Of a stretch of DNA of 64,000 nucleotides, positions 16,424 to 25,008 are shown one piece after another; the first letter of the stretch is position 1; each line of letters starts with the position of its first letter. A program made the translations under genes and the position numbers. The stretch comes from an uncultured Dorea sp. (lineage in GTDB: Bacteria; Bacillota; Clostridia; Lachnospirales; Lachnospiraceae), in contig CAPEBR010000017.1 of assembly GCA_948602995.1 (NCBI GenBank), positions 15,011-79,010 on the forward strand, written 5' to 3'. The notes beneath the pieces are model-generated. The model saw nothing but the letters and a program-made list of their open reading frames with translations. It searched no databases and had not been told where the DNA came from.

Positions 16424-17435
16424 GTGCGTCAAGAATTTCTTTGTAATCTATATAGTTTCTCTCTAGCAAGGAAGGTGTATCCAGTCCATAGGGACATTTC
16501 TCTTTACATTTCCCGCAGTGGAGGCACTCCTCAATTTTCTTCATCATTGCCTGGGCTTTGTCTGTAAGCTGTGCGCTAGACGGAGACCTTCGAATCAGAA
16601 GTGACATCCGTGCGCAGGTATTGATCTCAATCCTCGCCGGGCAGGGCATACAGTACCCGCAGCCCCGGCAGAATTCGCCCTGCAGTTCTTCGCGGTCACG
16701 GCGGATGATTTCCTGCACTTTTCCCTCCATGGATGGCTCATGCTCCTGACAGGCCAGAAATTCGTCCAGCTCCCTCTCCCGCTGGATTCCCCAGATGGGA
16801 AGTACATGCTCAAACTGAAGCATATAGGCATAGGCCGCCGCGGCGTGGGTGATGAGTCCCCCGGCGAGAGCCTTCATGGCGATAAAGCCCATGTCCGCCG
16901 TTTCACATTTTTTCAAAAGCTCCAGTTCCTGGTCAGAAGACAGGTAGCTAAAGGGGAACTGCAGCGTGTCATACAGGCCGCTGCCGATGGCCTCGTGCGC
17001 CACTGCCAGGCGGTGGTTCGTGATACCGATGTGTCGGATTTTCCCCTGTTCCTTTGCTTCCAGCATGGCTTCATAGAGCCCGCTTCCGTCTCCCGGCTTC
17101 GGGCAGAATGGAATATTGTGGAACTGGTAAATATCTAAATAGTCGGTCCTCAGGTTGCCAAGGGTAGTCTCCAGGTCCTTCCAGAAGGTTGCTGCATCCT
17201 GGGCTCCGGTCTTGGAAGCGAGATAAATCCTGTCCCGGCGGTCCGCAAAAGCCGCCCCCAGTTTCTCTTCGCTGTCTGTATAAAATCTGGCAGTATCGAA
17301 AAAATCAATCCCGTTGTCAAAGGCCTTGTGAAGGAGATAGACCGCATCCTCCTGGGAAATACGCTGTATGGGGAGCGCCCCAAAGCCATTTTTATTCACT
17401 GTAATGCCGGTCTTTCCAAGTGCTATTTTCCGCAT
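16404..17435 (-). CDS. Aldo/keto reductase with C-terminal 4Fe-4S ferredoxin domain
   Basis: The start at 17435 is chosen because AGGGAGGAA lies 8 bases before it. About 343 residues. The reductase barrel opens KIALGKTGITVNKNGFG and has DTARFYTDSEEKLG, SKTG (catalytic Lys) and YQFHN (His). The tail has two cysteine clusters, CRGCGYCMPCPARIEINTC and CLHCGKCKEKCPYGL, which fit two 4Fe-4S clusters. Such fusions are common in anaerobes; the substrate is unknown. The final residues R-G-T-G-E-N and the stop derive from the REP at 16387-16423. Single gene facing the sensor operon. Confidence 0.88.
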   Translation of the reverse strand: MRKIALGKTGITVNKNGFGALPIQRISQEDAVYLLHKAFDNGIDFFDTARFYTDSEEKLGAAFADRRDRIYLASKTGAQDAATFWKDLETTLGNLRTDYLDIYQFHNIPFCPKPGDGSGLYEAMLEAKEQGKIRHIGITNHRLAVAHEAIGSGLYDTLQFPFSYLSSDQELELLKKCETADMGFIAMKALAGGLITHAAAAYAYMLQFEHVLPIWGIQRERELDEFLACQEHEPSMEGKVQEIIRRDREELQGEFCRGCGYCMPCPARIEINTCARMSLLIRRSPSSAQLTDKAQAMMKKIEECLHCGKCKEKCPYGLDTPSLLERNYIDYKEILDARGTGEN

Positions 17436-17588
17436 AAATATTCCTCCCTTTAAAAATATAATAAAGTGTGGTAAAATATCCACAGTTACTATTCACGGAA
17501 CCGTGCATCCCACTGCACGGCATCCGGTCAGGAGCTGCCATGAAATAACTTTTCATTTAGACAAGTCAGAATGAAAGTTTATTTTAGG

Positions 17589-17744
17589 GAGTGTTTGAAA
17601 ATTGCTTTATGTCAACTGTGCGTCACAGTTTGTGGGGGATTTGCCTCAAATGAAGGAGGCGCAGCGGGCTGCGCTGACTGAATGCAGGGCAAATTAACCG
17701 AAAAGTGGGGCGTGCAGGTGGCATGAATGAATTTTCAAACACTC
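17589..17744. mobile_element. Family-D miniature inverted-repeat element
   Basis: A 156-bp segment bounded by perfect 15-base inverted repeats, GAGTGTTTGAAAATT and AATTTTCAAACACTC. No coding sequence. It lies between aldo/keto reductase and asnS, which diverge from it. A short relative is at 5779-5820. In the neighbouring stretch 17480-17575 a GC hairpin (CCGTGCA-TCCCAC-TGCACGG, 17501-17520) follows a GTTACTATTCACGG-like sequence resembling a family-C end; otherwise I see nothing there. Confidence 0.65.
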
Positions 17745-17817
17745 TCTGGGACAGATCCTTACTTTATTATATCATGCGGAAGTATGTATGGAAATCAGAA
17801 AAAGGAGTATATTTGGT

Positions 17818-19206
17818 ATGGATTTGGTAAATATCAGAGAGTTATACAAGAACAGAGAAGCATATCTTGACAAGGAGATTACGGTAGGCGGCTGGGTGCG
17901 CAGCATCCGCGATTCGAAAGCATTTGGTTTTATTGTAGTAAATGACGGAACATTTTTTGAGCCGCTTCAGATCGTCTATCATGACACCATGGAGAATTTT
18001 GAAGAGATCTCCAGGCTCAATGTAGGGGCAGCGATTATTGTGACGGGAACCCTCGTTGCGACTCCCCACGCAAAGCAGCCCTTCGAGATCCAGGCCCGGG
18101 AGATTGCTGTTGAAGGTGCGTCCGCACCGGATTACCCCCTTCAGAAGAAGCGCCACAGCTTCGAATATCTGCGTACCATCGCCCATCTCCGCCCAAGGAC
18201 AAATACATTCCAGGCGGTATTCCGTGTGCGCTCACTGACAGCATATGCACTCCACAGATTTTTCCAGGAGAGAGACTTCGTATATGTGCACACGCCGATC
18301 ATTACCGGAAGCGACTGCGAGGGAGCAGGAGAGATGTTCCATGTCACCTCCATGGACATGGCAGCTATTCCGCTTAACGAGGAAGGAGAGGTAGACTATA
18401 CAAAGGATTTCTTCGGAAAAGAGACAAGCCTTACTGTAAGCGGGCAGCTGAACGGAGAGACATACGCCCAGGCATTTAAAAATATTTACACCTTCGGACC
18501 GACCTTCCGGGCAGAGAATTCTAACACCACCAGACACGCGGCAGAATTCTGGATGATCGAGCCGGAGATGGCATTTACAGATCTTGACGATGATATGGAC
18601 CTGGCAGAGGCAATGTTAAAATACGTCATCAATTATGTACTGGAGCACGCGCCCGAAGAGATGAACTTCTTCAACTCCTTCGTGGACAAAGGGCTCTTAG
18701 ACAGACTTAATAACGTGGCAACCGCAGACTTTGCCCGGATCACCTACACCGAGGCCATTGACATACTGGAGAAAAACAACGATAAATTCGAGTTCAAGGT
18801 ATCCTGGGGTGCGGATCTGCAGACAGAACACGAGCGCTACCTGACAGAAAAAGTCTTTAAACGCCCGGTATTCGTGACCGACTACCCGAAGGAGATCAAG
18901 GCATTCTATATGAAGCAGAACGATGACGGAAAAACCGTGGCAGCAGTAGACTGCCTCGTTCCCGGCATCGGAGAGATTATCGGCGGAAGCCAGAGAGAAG
19001 ATGACTATGACAAGCTGTATACAAGGATGAAGGAACTAGGACTCAAGGAAGAAGACTACGGATTCTATATGGATCTCAGGAAATACGGCTCCACCAGACA
19101 TTCCGGCTTCGGGCTCGGCTTCGAGAGATGCATCATGTACCTCACCGGAATGAGCAACATCCGGGACGTCGTACCATTCCCAAGAACAGTAAACAACTGC
19201 GACTAG
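17818..19206 (+). CDS. asnS: Asparaginyl-tRNA synthetase
   Basis: The start at 17818 is preferred over an ATG 30 bases upstream: AGGAG lies 11 bases before it, and MDLVNIRELYKNREAYLDKE is the usual beginning. About 462 residues, the normal length. An OB-fold anticodon-binding domain (EITVGGWVRSIRDSKAFGF) is followed by the class II core with FRAENSNTTRHAAEFWMIEPE (motif 2 loop region) and GFGLGFERCIMYLTGM (motif 3). It charges tRNA-Asn with asparagine. Monocistronic, followed by a REP doublet. Confidence 0.96.
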   Translation: MDLVNIRELYKNREAYLDKEITVGGWVRSIRDSKAFGFIVVNDGTFFEPLQIVYHDTMENFEEISRLNVGAAIIVTGTLVATPHAKQPFEIQAREIAVEGASAPDYPLQKKRHSFEYLRTIAHLRPRTNTFQAVFRVRSLTAYALHRFFQERDFVYVHTPIITGSDCEGAGEMFHVTSMDMAAIPLNEEGEVDYTKDFFGKETSLTVSGQLNGETYAQAFKNIYTFGPTFRAENSNTTRHAAEFWMIEPEMAFTDLDDDMDLAEAMLKYVINYVLEHAPEEMNFFNSFVDKGLLDRLNNVATADFARITYTEAIDILEKNNDKFEFKVSWGADLQTEHERYLTEKVFKRPVFVTDYPKEIKAFYMKQNDDGKTVAAVDCLVPGIGEIIGGSQREDDYDKLYTRMKELGLKEEDYGFYMDLRKYGSTRHSGFGLGFERCIMYLTGMSNIRDVVPFPRTVNNCD

Positions 19207-19210
19207 CCAG

Positions 19211-19309
19211 TTGGGGACGGGGTATTTTTAATTTTACCCCGTCCCCAACTCAAAAAGGGACAGGCTATTTTCAATTTGGGACGGGGCATTTTTAAAAATG
19301 CCCCGTCCC
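19211..19309. repeat. REP doublet 3
   Basis: Two palindromes, 19211-19248 (GGGGACGGGGTA arms) and 19278-19309 (GGGACGGGGCA arms), are joined by a spacer containing GGGACAGG (19257-19264). The same arrangement recurs at 40103, 52587 and 56546. Confidence 0.9.
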
Positions 19310-19327
19310 GGGCACGGGAGGAGCAGC

Positions 19328-20017
19328 ATGAATATACTAGTAGTTGATGATGAAAAGGAGATTGCGGATGTCATTGAGCTGTATCTCCAGAATGACCAGT
19401 ACAATGTACTAAAGTTTTACACCGGGGAGGAAGCGTTAAAATGCATCCGGAATACAAGGATTGATCTTGCAATTCTGGACATTATGCTTCCAGATGTGGA
19501 TGGTTTTCAGATTTTAAAGCAGATTCGGGAAAAGTATACTTTCCCGGTGATTATGCTGACGGCGAAGACGGAGTATATTGATAAAATCACGGGTCTTACG
19601 CTGGGAGCAGATGACTATATACCAAAGCCCTTCAACCCGTTGGAACTGGTTGCCAGGGTGAAGGCGCAGATCCGGCGGTCTACCCAGTATAATGACGGGT
19701 CGAGGGATGCAGGGAATCTGATTGATTTCGGCGGGCTTTTTCTTGACAGGAATTCCCATGAATGTGTTTATAATGAGGTGCCGCTCACACTCACGCCGAT
19801 TGAGTTTGATATCCTGTGGCTTCTCTGTGAGAACCGGGGGAAGGTCATCAGCTCGGAGGAGTTGTTTGAAAATGTGTGGGGGGAGAAATACTACAAGAAC
19901 AGTAACAACACTGTAATGGTTCATATCCGGCATCTGAGGGAGAAGATGAGCAGTCCTACCGGAAAGTCGGACTTTATCAAGACAGTGTGGGGAGTTGGGT
20001 ATAAGGTTGAAGAATAA
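19328..20017 (+). CDS. OmpR/PhoB-type response regulator (VanR-like)
   Basis: The start at 19328 follows GGGAGGAGCAGC; an ATG 30 bases upstream lies inside a REP palindrome. About 229 residues: receiver with DDE, phospho-acceptor in LAILDIMLPDVDG and KPFNP, then a winged-helix DNA-binding domain (EFDILWLLCENRGKVISSEELFENVW, MVHIRHLREKM, TVWGVGYKVEE). It is coupled with the kinase gene that begins within its 3' end. The stimulus is unknown; cell-envelope stress is usual for VanR-like systems (inference). Confidence 0.9.
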   Translation: MNILVVDDEKEIADVIELYLQNDQYNVLKFYTGEEALKCIRNTRIDLAILDIMLPDVDGFQILKQIREKYTFPVIMLTAKTEYIDKITGLTLGADDYIPKPFNPLELVARVKAQIRRSTQYNDGSRDAGNLIDFGGLFLDRNSHECVYNEVPLTLTPIEFDILWLLCENRGKVISSEELFENVWGEKYYKNSNNTVMVHIRHLREKMSSPTGKSDFIKTVWGVGYKVEE

Positions 20018-21251
20018 TTATCGAAAACTCAAATTTAGCATCTTACTGCAGACGGTACTAGTCACGGCACTGACCGTATTCGTCGGCGGTTTTCTGTTGA
20101 ATTATGTCATAGACGGCATCTATAATGACAGCTTTGCGAAGGGATTCGTGGATTTTCTCACATCCTTTCACGTGAAGGAGCAGACGGCGATTAATCTTTA
20201 TTGGAAGCTTATTGGAAATAACAAGATTTTTTTCATGATCGTCGGCTTTCTCCTTCTTTTTGCGCTGTTTTTCTATGTGGCGCTCACCAAGATGACCAGG
20301 TATCTTGACCAGGTGGGAAATGGTATTGAAAATATTGTCTCCGAGTCCACGGAGCCGATTCATCTGATCACGGAGCTTAAGCCAATTGAGATCCGCCTGA
20401 ACGAGATCAAGGCAACCCTTAAACGTCAGGAGCTGGAATCGGTAGAGAGTGAGAAAAAGAAAAATGACCTGGTACTTTTCCTTGCCCATGATCTAAAGAC
20501 GCCGCTTACATCCATTGTGGCATACTTAAGCATGCTGGACGGGCATCCGGATATGTCGAGAAAGGAGCGGGAAAAATATATCCACATCGCTTTCGAGAAG
20601 TCCCTGCGTTTAGGTGAGCTCATCAACGAATTTTTTGACATTACCAGATATAATCTCCAGGATATCGAGCTTGAACCGGTGGAGATTAATCTGTCTATGA
20701 TGCTTGAACAGCTTGCAGACGAGCTTTACGGGGTGCTTCAGGAAAAATGCCTTACCTGCGAGGTAGAGGCCGAGGAAAACCTGGTTGTTAGTGGGGATCC
20801 GGACAAGCTTGCCCGTGTATTTGACAATATATTAAGAAATGCAATTGCCTACTGCCACGAGGCTACAAAGATCTCCATCGGTGCGCAGATGAGCCGCGGC
20901 AACGTGGAGATCACCTTTACGAATCATGGGCACAAAATTCCGGGCGATATGCTTCAGACCATTTTTGAAAAATTCTACCGGGTGGATAACTCCCGGTCAA
21001 GCGGAACCGGAGGTGCAGGCCTTGGGCTTGCCATTGCCAAAGAGATTGTGGAAATGCACGGCGGACGGATTCGTGCGAAGAGTGATGATAACAGGACGCA
21101 GTTCATCGTGACGCTGCCGTCCGGGGACAAGAAGGAAGAGGAGCAGAAAAATGAGATTCATACACATCGCAGACGTGCATTTGGGGGCAGAACCGGACAC
21201 TGGAAAAACACACAGAGGAAAAAGGGGAAGGGAGATCTGGAGCAGTCTTGA
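20007..21251 (+). CDS. Sensor histidine kinase (VanS-like)
   Basis: A TTG start at 20007 overlaps the regulator's last codons and gives M-K-N-N-Y-R-K-L; another TTG is at 19995. About 414 residues: two membrane helices (about 10-32 and 70-92), a short linker, HisKA with FLAHDLKTPLTSIVAYLSM and HATPase with NILRNAIAY and GTGGAGLGLAIAKEIV. The frame runs about 100 bases into the next gene, giving a basic tail of about 35 residues. One base more in the A5 run at 21147-21151 would stop it at the usual ATGA overlap, so the tail may be a frameshift or sequencing artefact. Confidence 0.85.
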   Translation: MKNNYRKLKFSILLQTVLVTALTVFVGGFLLNYVIDGIYNDSFAKGFVDFLTSFHVKEQTAINLYWKLIGNNKIFFMIVGFLLLFALFFYVALTKMTRYLDQVGNGIENIVSESTEPIHLITELKPIEIRLNEIKATLKRQELESVESEKKKNDLVLFLAHDLKTPLTSIVAYLSMLDGHPDMSRKEREKYIHIAFEKSLRLGELINEFFDITRYNLQDIELEPVEINLSMMLEQLADELYGVLQEKCLTCEVEAEENLVVSGDPDKLARVFDNILRNAIAYCHEATKISIGAQMSRGNVEITFTNHGHKIPGDMLQTIFEKFYRVDNSRSSGTGGAGLGLAIAKEIVEMHGGRIRAKSDDNRTQFIVTLPSGDKKEEEQKNEIHTHRRRAFGGRTGHWKNTQRKKGKGDLEQS

Positions 21252-22218
21252 AAGAGTCCTGTCTGTCTGTGAGGAGCAGAAGACAGAGCTGCTGCTGATC
21301 GCAGGAGATCTGTTCCACCGCCAGCCTCTGAAGAGAGAGCTAAAGGAACTCAATTACCTCTTCGGCAGACTTACGGCGACCAAGGTTGTCATCATCGCGG
21401 GAAATCACGATTACTTAAAAAAAGATTCTTATTACCGTACCTTTCAGTGGGAGGAAAATGTGCACATGATCCTGTCGCCCGACATTACCTGCGTGGAGTT
21501 TCCGGAGTATTCCCTTGCGGTATACGGAATGAGCTACTATGCCAGGGAGATCGAAAAGGCATGCTTAAGCGACGCATTTCCCATGGGACGGCAGGCCCAT
21601 GAGATTCTCATTGCCCATGGCGGGGATCAGAAGCATATTCCCTTAAAAAAGGAAGAACTTCTAAGGCTCGGTTATGACTACATTGCCCTTGGACATATCC
21701 ACAAGCCCCAGGAGCTCTGCCCGGGAATCGCATTTTCCGGCGCACTTGAGCCCATTGATAAAAATGATACCGGGCTCCACGGCTATATCGCAGGAGAACT
21801 CACGGAAGAAGCCTGCCGGACAAGCTTCATCCCGTTTGCATCGAGAGAATATATTCATCTCACGGTCCAGGTGCACAGCAGTATGTCGTGCCATGAACTT
21901 CGGGAGGAACTGAAAAAAAGAATGGATGAGAAAGGGCGGCAGAATATCTACAAGGTTATACTGACCGGCCGGCGGGATCCGGAGGCTGTATTTGATCCCC
22001 AGGTTCTTGACCCTTATGGAAATGTTATTGAACTGTCGGATTATACGACTTACGCATATTCCTTCGAAAAGTTAAAGGCACAGAACAGAGAAAATATTCT
22101 TGGACAGTTTATAGAAAGCTTTGCAGAATGCAGGGAGGGAAGCGTGGAGTATCAGGCACTATGCGAGGGGGTGCATGCTTTGATGGAAACAAAAAGGGGA
22201 GAATATGAAAATCTGTGA
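21151..22218 (+). CDS. SbcD/YhaO-like metallophosphoesterase (DNA repair exonuclease)
   Basis: A 355-residue calcineurin-type phosphoesterase. The five metal-binding motifs are visible: FIHIADVHLG, LIAGDLFH, IAGNHDY, ILIAHGG and ALGHIHKPQ. The C-terminal part matches the SbcD/YhaO capping region. GAGGAGCAG precedes the ATG. It overlaps the next gene by 14 bases, and the two probably form an SbcCD-like complex for DNA end processing. Nuclease activity is inferred from the motifs. Confidence 0.88.
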   Translation: MRFIHIADVHLGAEPDTGKTHRGKRGREIWSSLERVLSVCEEQKTELLLIAGDLFHRQPLKRELKELNYLFGRLTATKVVIIAGNHDYLKKDSYYRTFQWEENVHMILSPDITCVEFPEYSLAVYGMSYYAREIEKACLSDAFPMGRQAHEILIAHGGDQKHIPLKKEELLRLGYDYIALGHIHKPQELCPGIAFSGALEPIDKNDTGLHGYIAGELTEEACRTSFIPFASREYIHLTVQVHSSMSCHELREELKKRMDEKGRQNIYKVILTGRRDPEAVFDPQVLDPYGNVIELSDYTTYAYSFEKLKAQNRENILGQFIESFAECREGSVEYQALCEGVHALMETKRGEYENL

Positions 22219-23764
22219 ATTATTACTTAGAAATTTTGGGAAATTCTCGGATACATCCATAAAGCTTTCAGGCGGAATACAGATTCTGTACGGGGAAAAT
22301 GAATCCGGGAAATCAACGATACATACATTTATAAAAGGGATGCTGTTCGGCATGGAGCGGGGACGCGGACGCGCGGCAAACCATGACACATTTTCCAAAT
22401 ATGAGCCGTGGGAGAATCCCAATTACTATTCCGGAAGGCTGATCTTCGAGACCAGCGGCAGACACTTCGCCATAGACCGGCATTTTGACAAATTCGCAAA
22501 AAGTGTGGAGATTGTCTGTCTGGAAGACGGGGAACAGTTAAGTGAAGCAGACGGGGATCTTGAGATGCTCCTGGACGGCTTGAATGCCCAGGGATTTGAT
22601 AACACTATTTCGATCGCACAGCTAAAGGCACAGCCCGGATTGTCGCTTGCCTCTGAGCTTAAGAATTACGCTACCAATTATTATGTGACCGGAGACAGCG
22701 ACCTGGACCTGGAGGCGGCGCTTGGACGGCTCCAGGAAAAAAAGAAAGACGCAGACAAAAAGCTCCGGGATCTGATCAGAGTCAGGCAGGACAAGCGTGA
22801 GCGGCTGGAACAAGAGCTCTCTTATATCTGGCGCGACATTCACCGCATCAGAGAAGAGCAGGAGTATCTGGAAGAGGAGATAACCGCCAGGAAAGCACGG
22901 ATCAGCCAGGAAAAGCAGGAGGAACCGGAAGTAAAACAGAGAATCTTCGATGAGATCCGGCCGGACAAATGGAGGGTTCACCCCATAGAAATCATCAGCC
23001 TGGCCGTTGGACTTATACTATGCTTTCTCCTGCTGCCAAGACCATGGAACGGATTTGTCACAATCGTATTATTCATCTGCGGCCTGATCTACATATGGAA
23101 CCGCATGAAGATCGCAAAGCAGCAGGTCAAGACCGAGCCCGAGCTGATCCTGGAAGAAATAACCCCGGAAGAGGAAAAAGTCCCCTTAGAAAAGCTGATA
23201 TGGGAATACGAGCACAACGCAGGCGAGCTCCAGGAAAAACAGGTGCAGTACGATAACCTAAGCGAATCCCTTGCTGAGCTAGATGAGATAACAGGCGGAC
23301 ATAAAGAATACGAAGACAAGAAAAATGCATTCCAGCTGGCAGAAAACAGAATAGAAGAATTAGCCGAAGCCTTTCAGAAAAAGCTAAAAAAAGACTTGAA
23401 TACCCGGGCATCAGAAATCATCAGCCAGATTACAGGAGGAAAATACACCCGTCTGATCCTCTCAGAAGGACTGTCCCTAAGTCTCCTGTCACAGGATCGC
23501 AGGATCCCCATAGAACAAGTGAGCCGCGGAACCATCGAGCAGGTCTACTTCGCCCTCCGCATGGCGGCAGGAGAACTCATGCACACCGAAGAATACCCGG
23601 TCATCCTGGACGACACCTTCGTCTGCTACGATGACAAACGCCTGGCACAGACACTTGGCTGGCTTTACAAAAACAAAACCCAGGTAATCCTTTTCACCTG
23701 CCAGAAACGCGAAGAAGAGATACTGTCCAGGCTAAAAATTCCATATCATATAATCAAAATTTAG
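22205..23764 (+). CDS. YhaN-like AAA ATPase, partner of the SbcD-like nuclease
   Basis: A 519-residue SMC/RecN-related ATPase: Walker A YGENESGKSTIH near residue 34, coiled-coil arms (about 175-245 and 320-400), signature-like QVSRGTIEQVYFALRMA and Walker B YPVILDDTFVCYDD near the end. Two hydrophobic segments near residues 262-300 (LAVGLILCFLLL and FVTIVLFICGLIYIW) replace part of the coiled coil and probably attach it to the membrane, as in YhaN. It is shorter than YhaN (about 960) or SbcC (about 1,000). Overlaps the nuclease gene and likely forms a complex with it. Confidence 0.82.
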   Translation: MKICELLLRNFGKFSDTSIKLSGGIQILYGENESGKSTIHTFIKGMLFGMERGRGRAANHDTFSKYEPWENPNYYSGRLIFETSGRHFAIDRHFDKFAKSVEIVCLEDGEQLSEADGDLEMLLDGLNAQGFDNTISIAQLKAQPGLSLASELKNYATNYYVTGDSDLDLEAALGRLQEKKKDADKKLRDLIRVRQDKRERLEQELSYIWRDIHRIREEQEYLEEEITARKARISQEKQEEPEVKQRIFDEIRPDKWRVHPIEIISLAVGLILCFLLLPRPWNGFVTIVLFICGLIYIWNRMKIAKQQVKTEPELILEEITPEEEKVPLEKLIWEYEHNAGELQEKQVQYDNLSESLAELDEITGGHKEYEDKKNAFQLAENRIEELAEAFQKKLKKDLNTRASEIISQITGGKYTRLILSEGLSLSLLSQDRRIPIEQVSRGTIEQVYFALRMAAGELMHTEEYPVILDDTFVCYDDKRLAQTLGWLYKNKTQVILFTCQKREEEILSRLKIPYHIIKI

Positions 23765-23779
23765 AGCAGCCAGTAAACA

Positions 23780-23804
23780 GCAGGCAGGAAGCCTTCCTGC
23801 CTGC
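23780..23804. terminator. Hairpin between convergent yhaN-like and prs genes
   Basis: GCAGGCAGGAA and TTCCTGCCTGC form a perfect 11-bp stem with loop GCC. No long T-run, but its position and symmetry suit a shared terminator. Confidence 0.6.
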
Positions 23805-23829
23805 GTCCTCCCCCTCCCCTATTTTTACG

Positions 23830-25008
23830 CTATCTCTTATTATATTCCTGCACCGCATACTGAATCCGCTCATTCGGCGTCAGTATACTGCTGATCGACC
23901 CATCATGATTCAGCGTATCAATCATAAGTGCAATATATTTACTCATATCGCAGCTAATATAATACGGCCTTTCCAGAAGCTCCGGTGTCTGATAGATCAG
24001 GTTCGTTGTAAGAATCGCATCAATCAGCCCGTCCTCATAAGCCTTATCAAACTTCTCAAGCCCGTTCGTAAACAGCCCGAAGGTTGCAGCAGCGAAGATC
24101 CGTCTTGCCTTGCGCTGCTTCAGCTGGCCCGCCACATCCAGAATGCTGTCTCCGGAGGAGATCATATCATCCAGGATAATCACATCCTTGCCCTCCACAG
24201 AGGAACCCAGGAATTCATGGGCAACAATCGGGTTGCGCCCGTTCACAATCCTCGTGTAATCACGTCTCTTATAGAACATCCCCATGTCAAGATTCAGCAC
24301 ATTTGCAAGATAGACCGCGCGGCCGGTTGCGCCCTCATCCGGACTGATGGCCATCATATGGTCACTGTCAATCTGAAGGTCATCATAACGGTTCAGGAGT
24401 CCCTTTACAAACTGATAGGTGGGCTTGACCGTTTCGAAGCCGCTTAAGGGGATTGCGTTCTGCACACGGGGATCGTGGGCGTCAAAAGTAATAATATTAT
24501 CCACACCCATCCTCACAAGCTCCTGCAGCGCGAGGGCACAGTCAAGAGACTCGCGGCCGCTTCTTTTGTGCTGCCGGCTCTCGTACAGGAATGGCATGAT
24601 GACATTAAGCCGCCGTCCCTTTCCCCCAATAGCTGCGATGACTCTCTTAAGATTCTGGAAATGGTCATCCGGGGACATGTGATTAATATGTCCCGTTAAG
24701 GAATAAGTCAGGCTGTAATTACATACATCTACCATGAGATATAAGTCCATTCCCCGCACAGATTCCCCGATAATTCCCTTAGCCTCTCCCGAACCGAATC
24801 TGGGAACCCGTGCATCAATCAGATAGGTGTCCCTCTCGTATCCGTTAAATACAACGTCGTCTTTGTAGACGTGATCACTTTCCCTGCGCCATTTTACCAG
24901 GTAGTCATTGACCTTTTTCCCCATGTCCTGACAACCGTCCAGGGCAATAATCCCCAGAGAGCCAATTGGAATGTTGTCCAATATGCGTTCATTACGGCGT
25001 AGCATCAT
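23830..25008 (-). CDS. prs: Ribose-phosphate pyrophosphokinase
   Basis: A 392-residue PRPP synthetase, making PRPP from ribose 5-phosphate and ATP for purine, pyrimidine, His and Trp synthesis. Conserved parts include VNVIMPFLYESRQHKRSGRES, ITFDAHDPRVQNA and the PRPP loop VIILDDMISSGDSI. It is about 75 residues longer than the classic enzyme, extra length at the N terminus and in loops, which I associate with a clostridial subgroup. GGGAGG precedes the ATG. The start lies 17 bases inside the end of dnaC, so they are co-transcribed. Confidence 0.92.
   Translation of the reverse strand: MMLRRNERILDNIPIGSLGIIALDGCQDMGKKVNDYLVKWRRESDHVYKDDVVFNGYERDTYLIDARVPRFGSGEAKGIIGESVRGMDLYLMVDVCNYSLTYSLTGHINHMSPDDHFQNLKRVIAAIGGKGRRLNVIMPFLYESRQHKRSGRESLDCALALQELVRMGVDNIITFDAHDPRVQNAIPLSGFETVKPTYQFVKGLLNRYDDLQIDSDHMMAISPDEGATGRAVYLANVLNLDMGMFYKRRDYTRIVNGRNPIVAHEFLGSSVEGKDVIILDDMISSGDSILDVAGQLKQRKARRIFAAATFGLFTNGLEKFDKAYEDGLIDAILTTNLIYQTPELLERPYYISCDMSKYIALMIDTLNHDGSISSILTPNERIQYAVQEYNKR

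Noticed and set aside
17745..17817. T-box before asnS
   Set aside because: The leader is too short and contains no T-box consensus.
19298..19327. Upstream start for the VanR-like regulator
   Set aside because: This ATG is part of a REP palindrome; the start at 19328 has a good GGGAGGAG site.
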